A stretch of DNA of 64,000 nucleotides from Cycas panzhihuaensis (Eukaryota > Cycadophyta): the NCBI GenBank assembly GCA_023213395.1, contig CM041465.1, forward strand, positions 145,335,741-145,399,740. The letters are read 5' to 3'. The notes under the pieces were generated by a model that saw only the letters and a list, made by a program, of their open reading frames with translations, ran no database searches and had not been told where the DNA came from. Of this stretch, positions 33,146-45,610 are shown piece after piece. Both the position numbers and the translations under genes were made by a program. The number at the start of each line of letters is the position of its first letter. The stretch's first letter is position 1.

Positions 33146-34086
33146 TGTTGACTTATTTATTTCACTACACTTGTGAAATATACACTTGTCAAAGATCACA
33201 AGTTGATAGTCTAGTTTAGGATAAAGTCAACATGCTTGCATTTCCATTCATTATTATCAAATCAATTTACACATAGCACGGTATGAATAAATCATCACAT
33301 TATCATCATTATTCCATCATACTAGTACACAAACCATCATTCATTCCTCATATAATCATCATAACATGCATAGCACATAATATTCCACGTAACTCTCTAT
33401 TTTATTAAGCAATATCACTAATACATTCAATTCTGGAACATATCCTACATATATTTCAGCAGTACTCACAATACACTGTTACATACGTTCTAAAATGGAA
33501 TACAATAGGGAATGCTTCTTCTTGCGCACTGGATCATATGCCCATGAATGCATAACTCAACTCTCACCCTTGAGAATGCATCACAATATTCATTGACTCA
33601 ACTCTCACCGTTGGAATGGCGAGAAAAGTACCCTTAAATACCCTTTTTTGTGTCCTTTGGGTGAATGGTTGACCCACGGTCATAACCATTCCCTTTCATA
33701 ACAAATGTGTCTTTTCATTTAACACATAATTACAACCACTAATCAATGTCATCTCTATCTATACATCCATATGTATGTTTGTCCTTATTGATGTCATCAA
33801 TTCTAAGCACATTTGAGCCCATATTGATCGTGTATACTATTCAGGTATATTCTTGTCTGCTAACATACCCGAAAGGAACATATCTTGTGTTCTGTACTCG
33901 AAAGGTATGTACCCTATGTTACGTGCCCAAAAAACACGTTTCCCAACTCTTTTCACTGGATTCTTCTGTGTGTACCTCTATATAGTCTACCAGATGTGCA
34001 TACCTACATCCCCCAAGTTAGTACAAGCATGCATTCCTAATTTTTCCATAGTCCAAGTGTCATACCTGCCAAAAATAACCCTAACA
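33146..34086 (-). repeat. Gypsy GH 5' LTR
   Basis: On the minus strand it starts TGTTAGGGTT at 34086 and ends GTCAACA at 33146, 941 bp. It carries the family inverted repeat in shortened form (about 33666-33687) and the repeated ctctcaccctt motif. Confidence 0.75.
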
Positions 34087-34334
34087 AAGAGAACTCCACA
34101 ACAATTTTCTAAGGGAGAAAACAAACTAGAAGGTTGTAGCAAATGTGGCAAGTTCGTATTTGATGACAGTCAAGAAATGATAGCCATCTACAAACAAAGA
34201 ACTAAGGTTGCATTCAATGAGGAGAAATTCAAGGAGATAATGAGAAGAAGTTGTCATCCCCTCTACGTGATTCTACAACCAACATTTCTATGTCAAACCA
34301 TACGAGTATGTAATGAACTTAAAAATAAATGAAC
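34087..34334 (+). other. Unassigned segment with an open frame
   Basis: The plus-strand frame reads CSKCGKFVFDDSQEMIAIYK, QRTKVAFNEEKFKEIMRR and is open to 34332 with a Cys pair. It lies between a gypsy LTR and a copia tail, and I do not recognise it. It could be a host or element fragment. Confidence 0.35.
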
Positions 34335-34900
34335 CTCTCATATGATCAGAATTGGATTCGATCAATTGCATGACGCAGAAAAATTGAGATGATGGTGCAC
34401 TTCAACGTGTTTGGTGCAAACATGGAACACTAGACTCTTAGCAATCTTCAAAGTACTCTGATTATTATAGTACAATATAATTCCTTCATCCTAATGAAGT
34501 CCTAAATCACCAAGGACTTATCAACTAAATGGCCTCATAAGTAGGTATACCTACAACTTTGTACTCCACTTCAGTAGATAACAATGCAACATTCAGTTGC
34601 TTCTTATTACTCCAAGTGGCTACAACATGACCCAAATTAAAACAATGTTCTAAAGTGGACCTCCTATTTTTAGCACATTCGGCCTAATCAAAATCTGAAT
34701 AACCCTTCAACTTGAAATTGTTGTTTTGGTTGAACTCCAATCCATAGTGCAAAGTTCCGTATAAATACCTAAAGATCCTCTTTGCAACTTTCTAACGATT
34801 CTGTTTCAACTCTTACATTAACCTCGACACCATCCCAACTGCAAAGGTGATATCTTGCCTAGTTATAATCAAGTCAATCAAATTACTAACCAAATGCCTC
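34335..34900 (-). pseudogene. Copia L RNase H remnant
   Basis: Minus-strand traces include TWSNKKQLNVALLSTEVEYK and VHHHLNF. The protein end and LTR are missing at the left junction. Confidence 0.72.
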
Positions 34901-35900
34901 TATAGAGTGCCATCTATCGGTTCTCCATCATCTTGAATTGATAACTTCAAACTTGTCTCCATGGGAGTTGGGGCAAGTTGACAGTCCTTCATTCTAAATT
35001 TCTTCATAATCCCCCATGCACACTTAGCCTATGAAATCATAATTCTCCCAAGCCCCTGCCATACATCTACTCCCAAAGAGTAGTGTAGTAGTCCAAAATC
35101 TACCATCTCAAATGTTTCCTTGAAATCATCCTTCATGTCTTCAACCTTTAAGGTATTACCCATAATCACTAGATAATCCACATATGGAATTACAAGGATG
35201 ATTGAATGCTCACCTTTAACTTTGATGTAAAGGTTTGGATCAATTGACCATCTCTCAAACCCGTTCTGCAAAAAATATTGATCGATCTTGGAATACTAGG
35301 CTCTTTGAACTTGCTTTAAACCATACAAAGCTTTCTTCAAGCGACACACAAGGTGTTGTTCCCCTTTTACAACATACGCAGGTGGCTTCTCCATATAGAC
35401 TTCCTTAATAAGATCTCCATAGGAAGACACTTTTGACATCAAGTTCGTGGAGCTTCCATTTGAATTAAGCAATTGTTGCTAGTATCAATCTTGTTGTCAC
35501 CATCTTTGCTACTAGAGTAAATGTCTCCAGGTAATCAATACCTTCTATCTATTTGAAACCTTTAGCAACTAACCTAGCTTTATACTTATCAATTGAACCA
35601 TCGAACTTATATTTGGACTTGTAGGCCCACCACCAACCAATTGTCTACTTGCCTACTCATAGCTCAACTAAGTTTCAAATTCTATTCAGCCTGATAGCAC
35701 AAATTTCAACATCCATTGTTGTTCTCTACTTCTGTTCATGGTAGGCCTTCTCAAAACATGAAGGTTCATCAACATTAAACACATTTTCCATTAAAGAAAA
35801 ATTGACCATATTAGGTCTCATCCTTGACTTTCACTTCCCTCCAGTCTCAGTTAACTAAGCAACTGCAATGGTCTTTAGATAGTATTTGGGGAGTTTCTTA
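34900..35900 (-). pseudogene. Copia L reverse transcriptase remnant
   Basis: The clearest part is 35271-35029: SIDPNLYIKVKGEHSIIL, IPYVDYLVIMGN, FEMVDFGLLHYSLGVDVWQ. The catalytic YVDD reads YVDY, losing the second Asp. Upstream motifs (CKSKYKFDGSIDKYKA-type region) are decayed between 35600 and 35300. Confidence 0.82.
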
Positions 35901-35989
35901 GTAGGGGAAGTAACCTCAAGTTGTGATTCCTTAGATTGAGCATCTTGATGCTCCTCCTCACCTTCCAATTCAACTTAAGTCAATGTATT

Positions 35990-37572
35990 GACTAGCTCTT
36001 GTTCTGGTTTAGGCTCAATAAACAATTGCCTCAAAAAACTAGATTTAGGTTGTTCCTTGATCTACTTCCCTTTGTCTTGCCATATCTTCAAATTATCTAC
36101 GTCTGCATCTTGCTTATTACCTAAGTTGCATGAAACTTTTTGGTTGCCAACTAGAATACCCAATACGCCTTTCTTCACTATGTCCAATGAGAATACACTT
36201 GAAACTCTTGTCATCAAACTTTTAATGCATTTCCTTTAGAACAAGCATGTATGTAGTGCTCACAAAGATTCTCAAATGGCTCACTATCAACTTCTTACCC
36301 AACTAGGCTTCCTCTAGTGTCATATTCAAGATAGTCTTTGTGGAACTACAGTTGGTCAAATAAGTTGTGGTGGAAACATCTGCTCAAAAAGACTCTGAGA
36401 GATGACTTCCCTTCAATATTGACTTGACCATTTTTACCAAAGTCATGTTCATCCTCTCAATAACTCCATTTTGCTAAGGTGTGTATGCTATTATCAATTG
36501 TTTCTTAATTCTGAATTCTGTGATCCTTACACAATTGCATAAATGCTTTGGATGTATATTCTCCCCCACTATCTGATTTGAGGTTTTTCAACCTTTGACC
36601 GCGCTCACTCTCCACTTTCTCTTTGAAATCTCTAAAAATATTGAAGGTTTAGGGTTTGTTCTATATGAGATAGACCCAACCTTTCCTTAAAAATCATCAA
36701 TGAAGGCCAAGAAATATCTTGCACCTCTAACAGAAGTGGTTGGTATTGGACCCCAAATGTTTAAGTGGGCAAAGACAAGCTTCTTCGTTGCCCTCCAAGC
36801 TTTGTCTTTTTGAAGCTTCTCCCTATGCTGTTTTCACAAGATGTAGGGTTCATACAAATTATTCTTTGGTTTTAGATTTGAAAGACCATGAATCATATTC
36901 AATTTATGCTTTAAATGAAGAGAGGACTAGTGCAAATGTCTCGTTCTTTCATACCATAATTGATTTTTACAAGTTGCATCAACAGTAAGAGCTCTTTGGT
37001 TTACAGATTTTCTTAAGAGCCAATACAGACCACCATCTCTAATACCTTCAACTATCACTTTCCCATCATAATCATAAGCAATAGCCTTCACATCTTTAAA
37101 AAGAACATTGGCCTTATTGTCTTCAATTTGGTTAATGAAAATTAAATTCTTCTTCAATCACAGCACGTAAATCACATTTTCCATGTAGTAATTCTCTCCA
37201 TCAAGTGTGATAATTGGAACCTCTCCTATCCCTTTTGCCTTCAACGTCTCCCAAAGTGACTATCTATCTAGTAGCCTTTCACATGCGTCTGAACCATTTG
37301 ATCCACATATCATGTGTCTAGAAACTCCCAAATCAATGTACTAAACATCATATGCTTTATCACTTGTTTGTAAAGCTACCATGAAAAGTTTCTTTCCCTT
37401 GTCACTTAAGCTTGAAATATGATCAAAAAAGTGTCCCAATTGTCGTTTCTTCCTTTCTAAGTTTTGTTGATCACTCTTCTTCTAATTCTGCTAATTAGCA
37501 AGCAACTTCTTACAATTTCCCTTGAAGTGACCAAGTTTATTGTGATAATAACACAACTTCTATTATCCCTTC
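35990..37572 (-). pseudogene. Copia L gag tail, pre-integrase and integrase remnant
   Basis: The zinc knuckle reads CYYHNKLGHFKGNC, with the second Cys as His. VLFKDVKAIAYDYDGKVIVE and NQLWYERTRHLH (37157-36927) are pre-integrase. In the core, SDSGGEYTSKAFMQLC keeps the second Asp and a readable IERMN keeps the Glu, both in shifted frames near 36480-36600. The tail (FKCILIGHSEERRIGY) is near 36180. Confidence 0.78.
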
Positions 37573-37873
37573 TGTTGGAAATCAAAGTACACACAGATTA
37601 ATCATGAAGACAACACAATAAGATTTCAGGTAGAATTGGTCTACCCTTTTCAAAATTTCATCTTCATTAATCTCTCAATCATCAATCATTGTAATGCACA
37701 TGGATGTATAATAAATAGATACAATATTTGCAATTACTTCGTGTTAGTTACACACATGTGAGGTTCATGAGTAGTGACCTTCAACTAACTACAATACATT
37801 AACAAATAAATCATACATTGAGCTAGGTACCTAATGTAAACATTAATACATTTGTTATACAAGTATTCTAACA
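37573..37873 (-). repeat. Copia M 3' LTR
   Basis: On the minus strand TGTTAGAATACTTG to ...TCCAACA, 301 bp. The polypurine tract lies immediately to its right. Confidence 0.72.
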
Positions 37874-37879
37874 CCCCAA

Positions 37880-39520
37880 TTAATGTTTACATCATATTAC
37901 CTTTGACACCTAATTCCTCTCTAAATTTTTGGAATTTGTCCCAAGCTAGAGGTTTGGTGAAAATGCTTACTAACTACTCATCTATTGGCTTATAAATCAA
38001 CTCAATCTCACCTCTTTGAATTTGGTCCCTGATGAAATGATGATGAACTTTAGTATGCTTGGTGTGCACATGAAATACAAGGCTCTTGGCCAATTTCAAT
38101 GTACTATGATTGCCACAATACGGGATTGTAACATCGTCTTGATGAAAATCCATATCACCAAGAATCTATCTGAGCTAGATTGCTTCTAAGGCTGCTATAA
38201 TTGTAACTTTGTATTTTTCTGTAGTCAAAGAAAGTCCATCGTTTAGTTGTTTCTTGCCACTCCACGTCACGAATATTGAATCTAGACTGAAATAGTAGTT
38301 GGAAATCGAATTTTTGTTATCTTCACATTGAACCCAATTAGCATCGATGAATCCAACCAACTTGAAGATGTTGTTGTGAACAAAATCCAATTCATACTAC
38401 GATGTTCCATGCAAGTATCTGAGAATTTGCTTAGTAGCTAACCAATGACACAACTTTGGTGTTATAATGAATCTAGATACCAAACTAACCACAAATGAAA
38501 TGTTTGATCTAGTTCTAGTTAGATAAATCAGACTTCCAACTATTTGTCAGTGCAGTGTGCCATCAACTAGTCGATTATCTTCTTGAGCTGTGAGCTTTGC
38601 TCCTATTTCCATGAGGGTGTCCGCAAGCTTGCAATCTTCCATTCTGAACTTCTTCAAAATTTCCCATGTGTGCTTTGCATGTCAAATGAAAATTCTACCA
38701 AGTCTTTGCCATACTTCCACTCCAAGGAAGCAATGAAATATACCAAGATCTATCATCCCAAAATAATTCATCAGATCTTTAGGATAGATATCATTCCCAA
38801 CGATTAGCAAGTCATTTGTACACAAAACTACAAAAGTCACAAATTTGGCATTATGAACCTTCATGTGGAGAGCTAAGTCTCTTGGTGATTTTTCAAATCC
38901 TTTCTTTTGGAGATACTAATCAATTTTCTCATACCACGGTTTAAAAGCCTGCTTGAGACCATACAAGGCTTTTCTGGGTCGACATACAAGATGCTCTTTG
39001 ACTGACTTGACAAATCCAAATGGTTGCTACATATACACTTTTTCAACAAGGTTTCCATTTAGGAAGGCACTTTTGACATCCATCTAGTGAATATACCACT
39101 TGAATTGAACAACAATCTCTAGAATGATCTTGATGGTGTTCACCTTAGCCATTGGTGTAAAAGTTTCCTAGTAATCAATTCTTTCTTTTATCTTGAAACC
39201 TTTTGCAATGAGTCTAACCTTGTATTTGCTTTGAACTTTGTTCTATAGATCCATTTGCATCTAATTCTATATTTGTTTGTAGGCAATCTAACTAAGTCCC
39301 AAGTCTTGCTCTTTTTCATTACTTGGATTTCCACGTCCATCACAACTTTCCACTTTTGCTTCCCAGTTGCCTCATCAAAAGTGGGAGGTTCGTTGGCATT
39401 CAAGACATGCGCCATGAGAGCCATGTCGACTTGGTCTTGTGGTCTATATTTTGACTTCAACGTTTCTTCTGATTTAAGTAACTTTGAGTCACGAATTATC
39501 TTCAAATACCGTTTAGGTAA
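37880..39520 (-). pseudogene. Copia M RT and RNase H remnant
   Basis: 39505-39188: YRPQDQVDMALMAHVLNANE, PPTFDEATGKQKWKVVMD, WDLVRLPTNKYRIRCKWIYR. 39058-38873 and 38864-38682 give later RT parts; the catalytic box reads CTND in LCTNDLLIVGND in place of YVDD. RNase H at 38390-38175 reads LVGFIDANWVQCEDNKNS and FVTWSGKKQLNDGLSLTTEK. Several frame breaks. Confidence 0.83.
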
Positions 39521-39539
39521 CTTTTCTTCAAGGGAGATG

Positions 39540-40469
39540 AGGCACCCTCTGATAACTACTCTGCAAGTTCATCAATGTCCTCTTCTTGACATCAAAAAGT
39601 TGACACAATTGGCCTTTGAATTTGAGAAGCAAATAGATGCAAAATTGGGTGGACAAGATCAACTTCATTCTAAAACTTCAAGATAAAATTCAAGAATTAA
39701 AATGTCAAAATCATGGGAAAACTTACTTTCAAGTCAAGAAATCAGAAGAAGCCTCAAAAGTAGAATTCCTCAAAAAAGAAATTACAATAATGAAGACGGA
39801 GTCACACAAATCTAGAGAAGACGAGGAAGAGAAAGGGAAGAAACAAAAAGGAAAAGAGTCTCACATTGAAAGGTGGTGTCACATATGTAATGAGAATTCC
39901 CACTTCATAAAAAAATGTGATCTTCACCATAAGAATAGCACTATAAGAAAACAAAACAAGTGGTATCACATATGTGATGTAGACACCCATGCTACTAAAG
40001 GATGACTTTAATCTTGATAGGAAGACCCATTAGGGTAGAGCAAGAGGAAGGGGTGGCGACTCGACCAAAACAATTTATGCCACTAGAACAACACCAAAAA
40101 CCTCACGAAGGAAAGAACCAATAGGACATTGTTTGTTCTATTTGAAATTTGGCCATTGGAAGTTTGAATGTTTGATGGCTAAAGCACATGAAGAATGCCA
40201 CTTTGTGTGCAAGAATTATGGGCCTAGTACCCACCCCACAAAAGACTATAAAGGAAAGGCTAAGGCAACAAATCTAACATCTAGAGTCCCAATAATTGCC
40301 AAAAAATGTTAATCCACAAACAAGGAGTGGAGTTAAGGGGAAGGAGGTGGTGGAAAATGGCTACCCAAACCTCAATGTTGAGATTAACTATTTCATAGCA
40401 TCTAGAAAAAGCTCTGAAAGATGTAACTAGAGTAGAAGAAGAGAAAATGCTACCAATGGATAAACATAA
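39540..40469 (+). pseudogene. Gypsy N gag remnant (left part)
   Basis: From about 39590: LAFEFEKQIDAKLGGQDQLH, then KLQDKIQELKCQNHGK, a Lys/Glu-rich region, an intact zinc knuckle (CHICNENSHFIKKC), a second with a lost first Cys (WYHICDVDTHATKG), and further ones near 40130-40250 (CKNYGPSTHPTKD). This is the gag family of E, F and GH. It stops at 40469, where the copia OP LTR begins, and resumes at 57496. Confidence 0.85.
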
Positions 40470-40952
40470 TGGTACAATTTATAATTCCAACTCTAATACC
40501 ATATTAGAAATGTAGAGTATAACACAACGGAATATAAGATGCATATATTATAACAGAATAACCTCATGAGTTATCTACACATAAGAATAAACATGAATGT
40601 AAAGTAAATAACACATCAATCATGCACCACAAGAAAGACTATGGATTTGTACGTGGAAAACCCAGTGGGGGAAAAATCATGGGAGACGATGGAGTTGGGA
40701 GCTCCTCTTTATGATTAGAATAAGTACATCTCCATTCTCAAATTCTCAAGTGGTGTGTGTACATATTTATAGTAATGTTCACCTCATGAGTAGCCTACCA
40801 TGTCTTTTGAGCCTTTACATTATCCAATAGCATAATTCCATAGATATGTGTGCATCTCATATATCTCAATGTGTGTGAATAGTGGGATCGTGTATGTGTG
40901 CATCACATTAACATTGAATATTACATATGTGATTAAATCACATATTCCAACA
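40470..40952 (-). repeat. Copia OP 3' LTR (left)
   Basis: On the minus strand it starts TGTTGGAATATGTG at 40952 and ends AATTGTACCA at 40470. A short inverted repeat near its start (atgtgatttaatcacata) is shared with the right LTR. Confidence 0.8.
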
Positions 40953-43900
40953 TTCCCCCTTAATGTTTAATGTCTTTAAATCTTGGTCTTCAAATTTTCA
41001 TGTCTTCGAGTGCTCATCCCCTAGTCTTCAACCTGTATGTTGGATCCTGTAATCTATATCTTGTAATTTGTCATATCATCCACATGCTTGTCTCCTACAA
41101 GTATTTACTTGTATACTTGTAACAATAACCTGTATCAACCTATATGTAGTCATCTATAATTATCAATGACCAATTATGAACAACCAACCTATAAATATCA
41201 ACCATCATCATTCACCATCAACATATATGAAGTATTTTCTTGAACATTTTCATATCTTCACCTGTACAACCGCTTGCATCAACTGTCATCAAATTAATAA
41301 ACAAACAAATTGATTTCAAAGTCCATATACAATAATAACCATCTATCGAAATACATAGGTAACCAGCGTCTGTAATTGCTAGTTCTCTAAATAATTGTTT
41401 CATATGCATGGCTCATCAACTTTCAAGTTGCTTATACAAGAGTAGCATATCTCGACTCTTGTGTATGAGTTAGAACAACATAATTGAGTATATTGTGCAA
41501 GAGTAGCTTGTGAAACATGCACTTGCCTCTTGCGAACAAGATTTGTTTTGTGTGCTTCCTCATTTGCACATTTCTACAGCTTTCTTTTGGCATCCATTCA
41601 TTAATAATATCATCAAATTAATATCCAAAAACAACTAACTCTGGGAACAAGTTGAACTACTTGGCCAAGACAAGGTAGTATTAATAATGTATTTCTATAC
41701 CTCTTGTCATACGTGGCCCGTCAAATTTCTCATAGGCAAACACTTTCCTTCATCTTCTTTCAGCTGGAAAATCTCGACAATTGATTATTAATTAGATAAC
41801 ATCAACAACTAATTTGGTATGCCAATTAAACAATCACATGAGACTTCTTCTTGTCTCATTAACAAGTTGAATTTTTTCAATCTCCTTATCTCTCCATCAT
41901 CAACCAAATAAATTGGGTCCTTTTACAAAACATCAGGTGGTGTTGTTTTCATCAAATAGGTGTATCATCATTCATCATTCATAAAAAAACTATAAATAAC
42001 CAAGTAACCTTGTTGATTTAATTAGTGTTCTGCATCTACTAAACCAAATGTGATTTTCCAAGGGGGGTTTTGCATATCCAACATATCAATAAATTTCCAT
42101 ATCAATATCTCATCAAATACATCCCACTTTCTAAATTTTTCAACTATTTTTTAGCCATCCAATATCATAAATGAGTCTTAAATTGTTCACTTTTCAACAA
42201 AACTTTATTTTTCTTTCTTCTTCTTTCAAAAATAACTTTACCTTCATGTCTAAGCCTCTAAAAACATCAGAATGTACTAAATTTTTTCTAAAAAAGGTTA
42301 TAGAATGCAACTTTTATGAGGTAAGGAGCACTTTCATCAACTTTAACCATTATTTTCTCTATCATTTGTTGTCTAAAGTGTGACTTGCGACCACTCATTT
42401 TAACCATCTCGAAGTTCTCTTTCCAACACAATTGACGACACTTGAATCTCACATTCCAGTGAGAAGTTATAGTCGAAAATGTACCAATATGTCATGAAAA
42501 TACGTGCGATCCTTAACAAAATGGAATTCAGATTTCAAATATCGATTAAATTTGATTAATTAAATTTGCAATTGCAAATTTAATCCAATTTAGTTTAATC
42601 TTTTTTGAAGTTCACCCTCTTTGTGACTAAGCCCCTTGTTGTGTGAGGGCTCCAGATGACCACCAGTTGAACTATGGGGTGATTGCAGACCAAGCTTCAA
42701 ATATTCTCCAAAATAATTTAATTTTTGTTTTGACCTGCAAGTTTTTTATATCTTAGAAATTTGTCTGCATCATCTTCATCTGAAAATTTTTTTATGATTT
42801 CAAAAAATCTTCTAAAAAATTATGATCTACATGTACTTCGTGACAAAAATCTAGTGCCCCTTCTCTGTTCTACTTCATGGACAATGGTAGATCATCTTTG
42901 GCATTAGGTTGGCATGGATATGGAAGTTTTGATCCATAAGGGTGCTCTTTCGCCGATCTATCTCTGACTATTCTATTGTCTATGCATGCTCCGTTTAACA
43001 ATTGATAGGATTTTCGTAGAGGGTTTTCGTGGCATAGGGTGGGCATCCAGGGCATGACATTAGTTCCTCTTCTTTGTAGATTTATTGCATCGGTCCTACA
43101 TGTGGATTTCCTCCTTGTAGGTTCACTTGTGGATGTGGCTAGTTACGCTTGCCTCGTTTGTCTTTATATGGCTTCTGGACCTTGAGGGTGACCCATTGTT
43201 GGTAACCTCTTTCAGCTCGAAAAGATGCCCAATGAAACTTTGTTCGACCTTGCTAAGAAATATGACCCTCTCATGACTTTTTAGCTTGGCATGAGGACGA
43301 CAGTGGTGGTGTCATCTCCATCCATAACCATAGCAATCTCTACCTGCATTTGGGGGCTCTGCATGGGTATCCATAGACTGGTGATTTCAAACCCAACAAA
43401 GGGTACATTTGTTATCATCTCCACACACGAACTTCACTGTGTGGTGAACCGAGTGCTGGGTAGCCGAGTTCGATCAATCTGTCGACTATTGAGTCCTATG
43501 GCTCGATCTGTAGCCCCTGTTTTCTCAATGCAAGACTCTTCTAACATTATATCCGATTTCACGTGCAACAATACATATGACCTTATGTCCACTAGTTTAT
43601 TTATCAACTATAGATGATCTCACTGAAATAATTTTTGTTTACCCTATCTGTCACTTGCCATTACCAGATTTTGACAACAATAATCTTGTGTGCCCTCAAT
43701 AATAATGATGCCATCATAATATTTATGCCATAATAATATTATTTGCTTTTTATAAAATTGCCCACATAATAATGATACCATCATCTCATGCCAATATTCA
43801 ACAAAATATTTAATAATATGTCCTCATTATTATTGACGCCATCATAACGTTTTCAATAATGTCACCAAATCAATTACTTCAAGTATGCCCTCAATGTCAT

Positions 43901-44176
43901 CAATTCCACATACCTTTATTCATTATTGTCAAAATTTCTTCATACCTATCTTCATTTGCCACTTGCCATATTGTACAAGCCTGCTACCTGTTTGGCGTTT
44001 CACTGATGGGATACTGGGTTCATTTTGGCAACAAATCTCCGTCTGAGACACTCGCAAAAGCCTTCTAAATGGTTCAACTATGACAGTGAACCCTAAAGCA
44101 AACTCTCACAAATGAATTGATAAACTTCACTGATATATTGCTTTCATAGGGTGATGAATCCTACTTAAGCAATTTG
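40953..44176 (-). other. Interior of copia OP
   Basis: Mostly AT-rich and non-coding. A GC-richer stretch lies at about 42870-43620; its open frames (42870-43055 minus, 43291-43617 plus) have no recognisable family. By analogy with copia I this could be captured sequence, but nothing proves it. Runs of the short word aataatatt-type repeats occur at 43680-43860. Confidence 0.5.
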
Positions 44177-44474
44177 TGAAAAGGGTTAATGACACAAGGT
44201 CATTACAGTAGTTGATTATTTCGAAAAAGGGTCTTAAGTGAACTTTAAATTAGATCACTTAAGTGAAATGCACTTTCATGTGCATTATGTGTAATTTCAT
44301 TTCACCTAACTCTAATGCTCCCTCTCTCAATATAAAAGTAAAAGTTCAATGGAGGAGATTCATTCTTACCTCCCCATTTTGTGAGAGCCACTTTCTTTCT
44401 CTCAAGTCTCTCTTACTCCCATGTTTGCCTTTGTGTTTAGTGCATGGAGATGAAGGATAGATCCACTCTTTTCA
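44177..44474 (+). repeat. Copia Q 5' LTR
   Basis: TGAAAAGGGTTAATG to CTCTTTTCA. TATA box (tataaaag) at 44331-44338. Confidence 0.92.
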
Positions 44475-44476
44475 TG

Positions 44477-44488
44477 TGGTATCAAAGC
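44477..44488 (+). promoter_or_regulatory. Copia Q primer-binding site
   Basis: TGGTATCAAAGC, two bases after the LTR end, matches the initiator tRNA-Met type except for one base. Confidence 0.85.
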
Positions 44489-45610
44489 TTGATTCCTTCA
44501 TATTCCTCACTTACACTTGCAATGGAGCCATCACTTCCTTCTCCCCCACAATCCATGTGGTGAAGGAGATTGTGAAAGTGAATTTAGAAATATTTTCAAG
44601 TTATTATGATAGCATATTTTGTATTGTTTGCTTTTCCTTTCTCTTTTGCAGGTTTGGAACCATAATACAAGGAGTTGTAAGGCCCAAGGATTCCAATCCT
44701 TTGCTGGCCATTCATGCTATCTCATTCTTCCTTTTCTTTCCCCTCTTTTTGTCCATTTAACAAGGGGAAATGCTGCCAAAAATTTTCCAAAACTCATTTG
44801 GACCTGATTCCACTTCCTGAAAATGAAGCTCTGAGTCTAGTTTGTAGCACAAAAACTGGCACTCCATTTCGACATCGTGGGAGAAAGTTATTACTGATTT
44901 AGTGAAGACTACTTTCTTTTGTATTAACAAAAAAAAAAAAAAAAAGTGAAGAAAATTTCTTCCTTCTTTTTATAAGGCTTAAAAACCCATTATAAAAGTG
45001 AGAAAAAAACACCTGGATCGGAGCAATATCTGGTGTCCTCACTCACTTATTAGCATTGCATTTCAGCACTCTAAAATCACTCAAAGCAAGCACTTTAAAG
45101 ACACTTCAAGCAAGCATTCTATTTTCAGTTAAATGTACGTTTGATGCAATTCGATAAATCTTTTCACTCTTCCTAAAAGGAACGCATCACGTACACTATT
45201 TTCCGCCATCTTGTACCTGTTCACACACTCGCCAAGGTTGAGATATCTTGGTTGGCAGAATGCCGTGCCATAAAGGAGGTGTGGGTTTCAAGTTGGGACT
45301 GGACTAAACCGAAATATTGGTGAGGTCCGGTTAGCCCTACCATCGTGCCTCAATCAGGGGATCATCTTGATAACCAACTAGGAAAACTGAACCTTTAATA
45401 CAAGATTAAAACATACCCGATCCAATATCTGTCATAGCCATGGGTATGCACGTACCACATTTTAGAGGTGGTATATAGCTGCTCATTGGTGAACTGGGTG
45501 AGGATTGGGAGTACCTGGGCTCTGTTGTGACTTGGATTTCATCACCAAGCACGATTGCGGGTATCACGGGTGAAGGCCAACTTAATTCTACTAGAAGCCT
45601 AGGCATCCCT
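44489..45610 (+). other. Copia Q leader, part before gypsy F
   Basis: Untranslated leader with no recognisable coding sequence. An A-run of 17 lies at 44929-44945. The leader resumes at 51159 and reaches the gag ATG at 51626, so it is about 1.6 kb in all, long for a copia. Confidence 0.6.

Larger units (their letters stand above)
21659..34086 (-). mobile_element. Gypsy GH: minus-strand gypsy element split by copia I
   Basis: The element runs from a 5' LTR (33146-34086) through gag and protease to 30736, is interrupted by copia I (26072-30735), and resumes with protease, RT, RNase H and integrase from 26071 to 21659. Protein continuity across the break is supported by alignment to element F, where the two flanks read as one sequence. 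It lacks a chromodomain and its RT motif (FLDD with LDGFNRYNQ-like context) points to the Tat/Athila-type branch. The 3' LTR is missing. Confidence 0.85.
34335..37572 (-). mobile_element. Copia L: minus-strand copia, gag knuckle to RNase H
   Basis: Minus-strand order is zinc knuckle (about 37560), pre-integrase, integrase, RT, RNase H. It stops inside the RNase H end at about 34340 without an LTR, and its gag start is cut off by the copia M LTR at 37573. Heavily decayed. Confidence 0.83.
37573..39535 (-). mobile_element. Copia M: minus-strand copia, RT to 3' LTR
   Basis: The 3' LTR at 37573-37873 is followed on the right by a polypurine tract (minus strand attaattgggg), RNase H, RT and the linker before RT, ending near 39535 at gypsy N. 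It abuts copia L, which has the same orientation, suggesting insertion of M into L. Confidence 0.8.

Noticed and set aside
42870-43617. Host gene in the copia OP interior
   Set aside because: Open frames on both strands are under 110 codons and I recognise no family; kept only as a possible captured segment.
44929-44945. Poly-A tail of a SINE or processed pseudogene
   Set aside because: It lies within the copia Q leader, with no flanking duplication and no recognisable body upstream.
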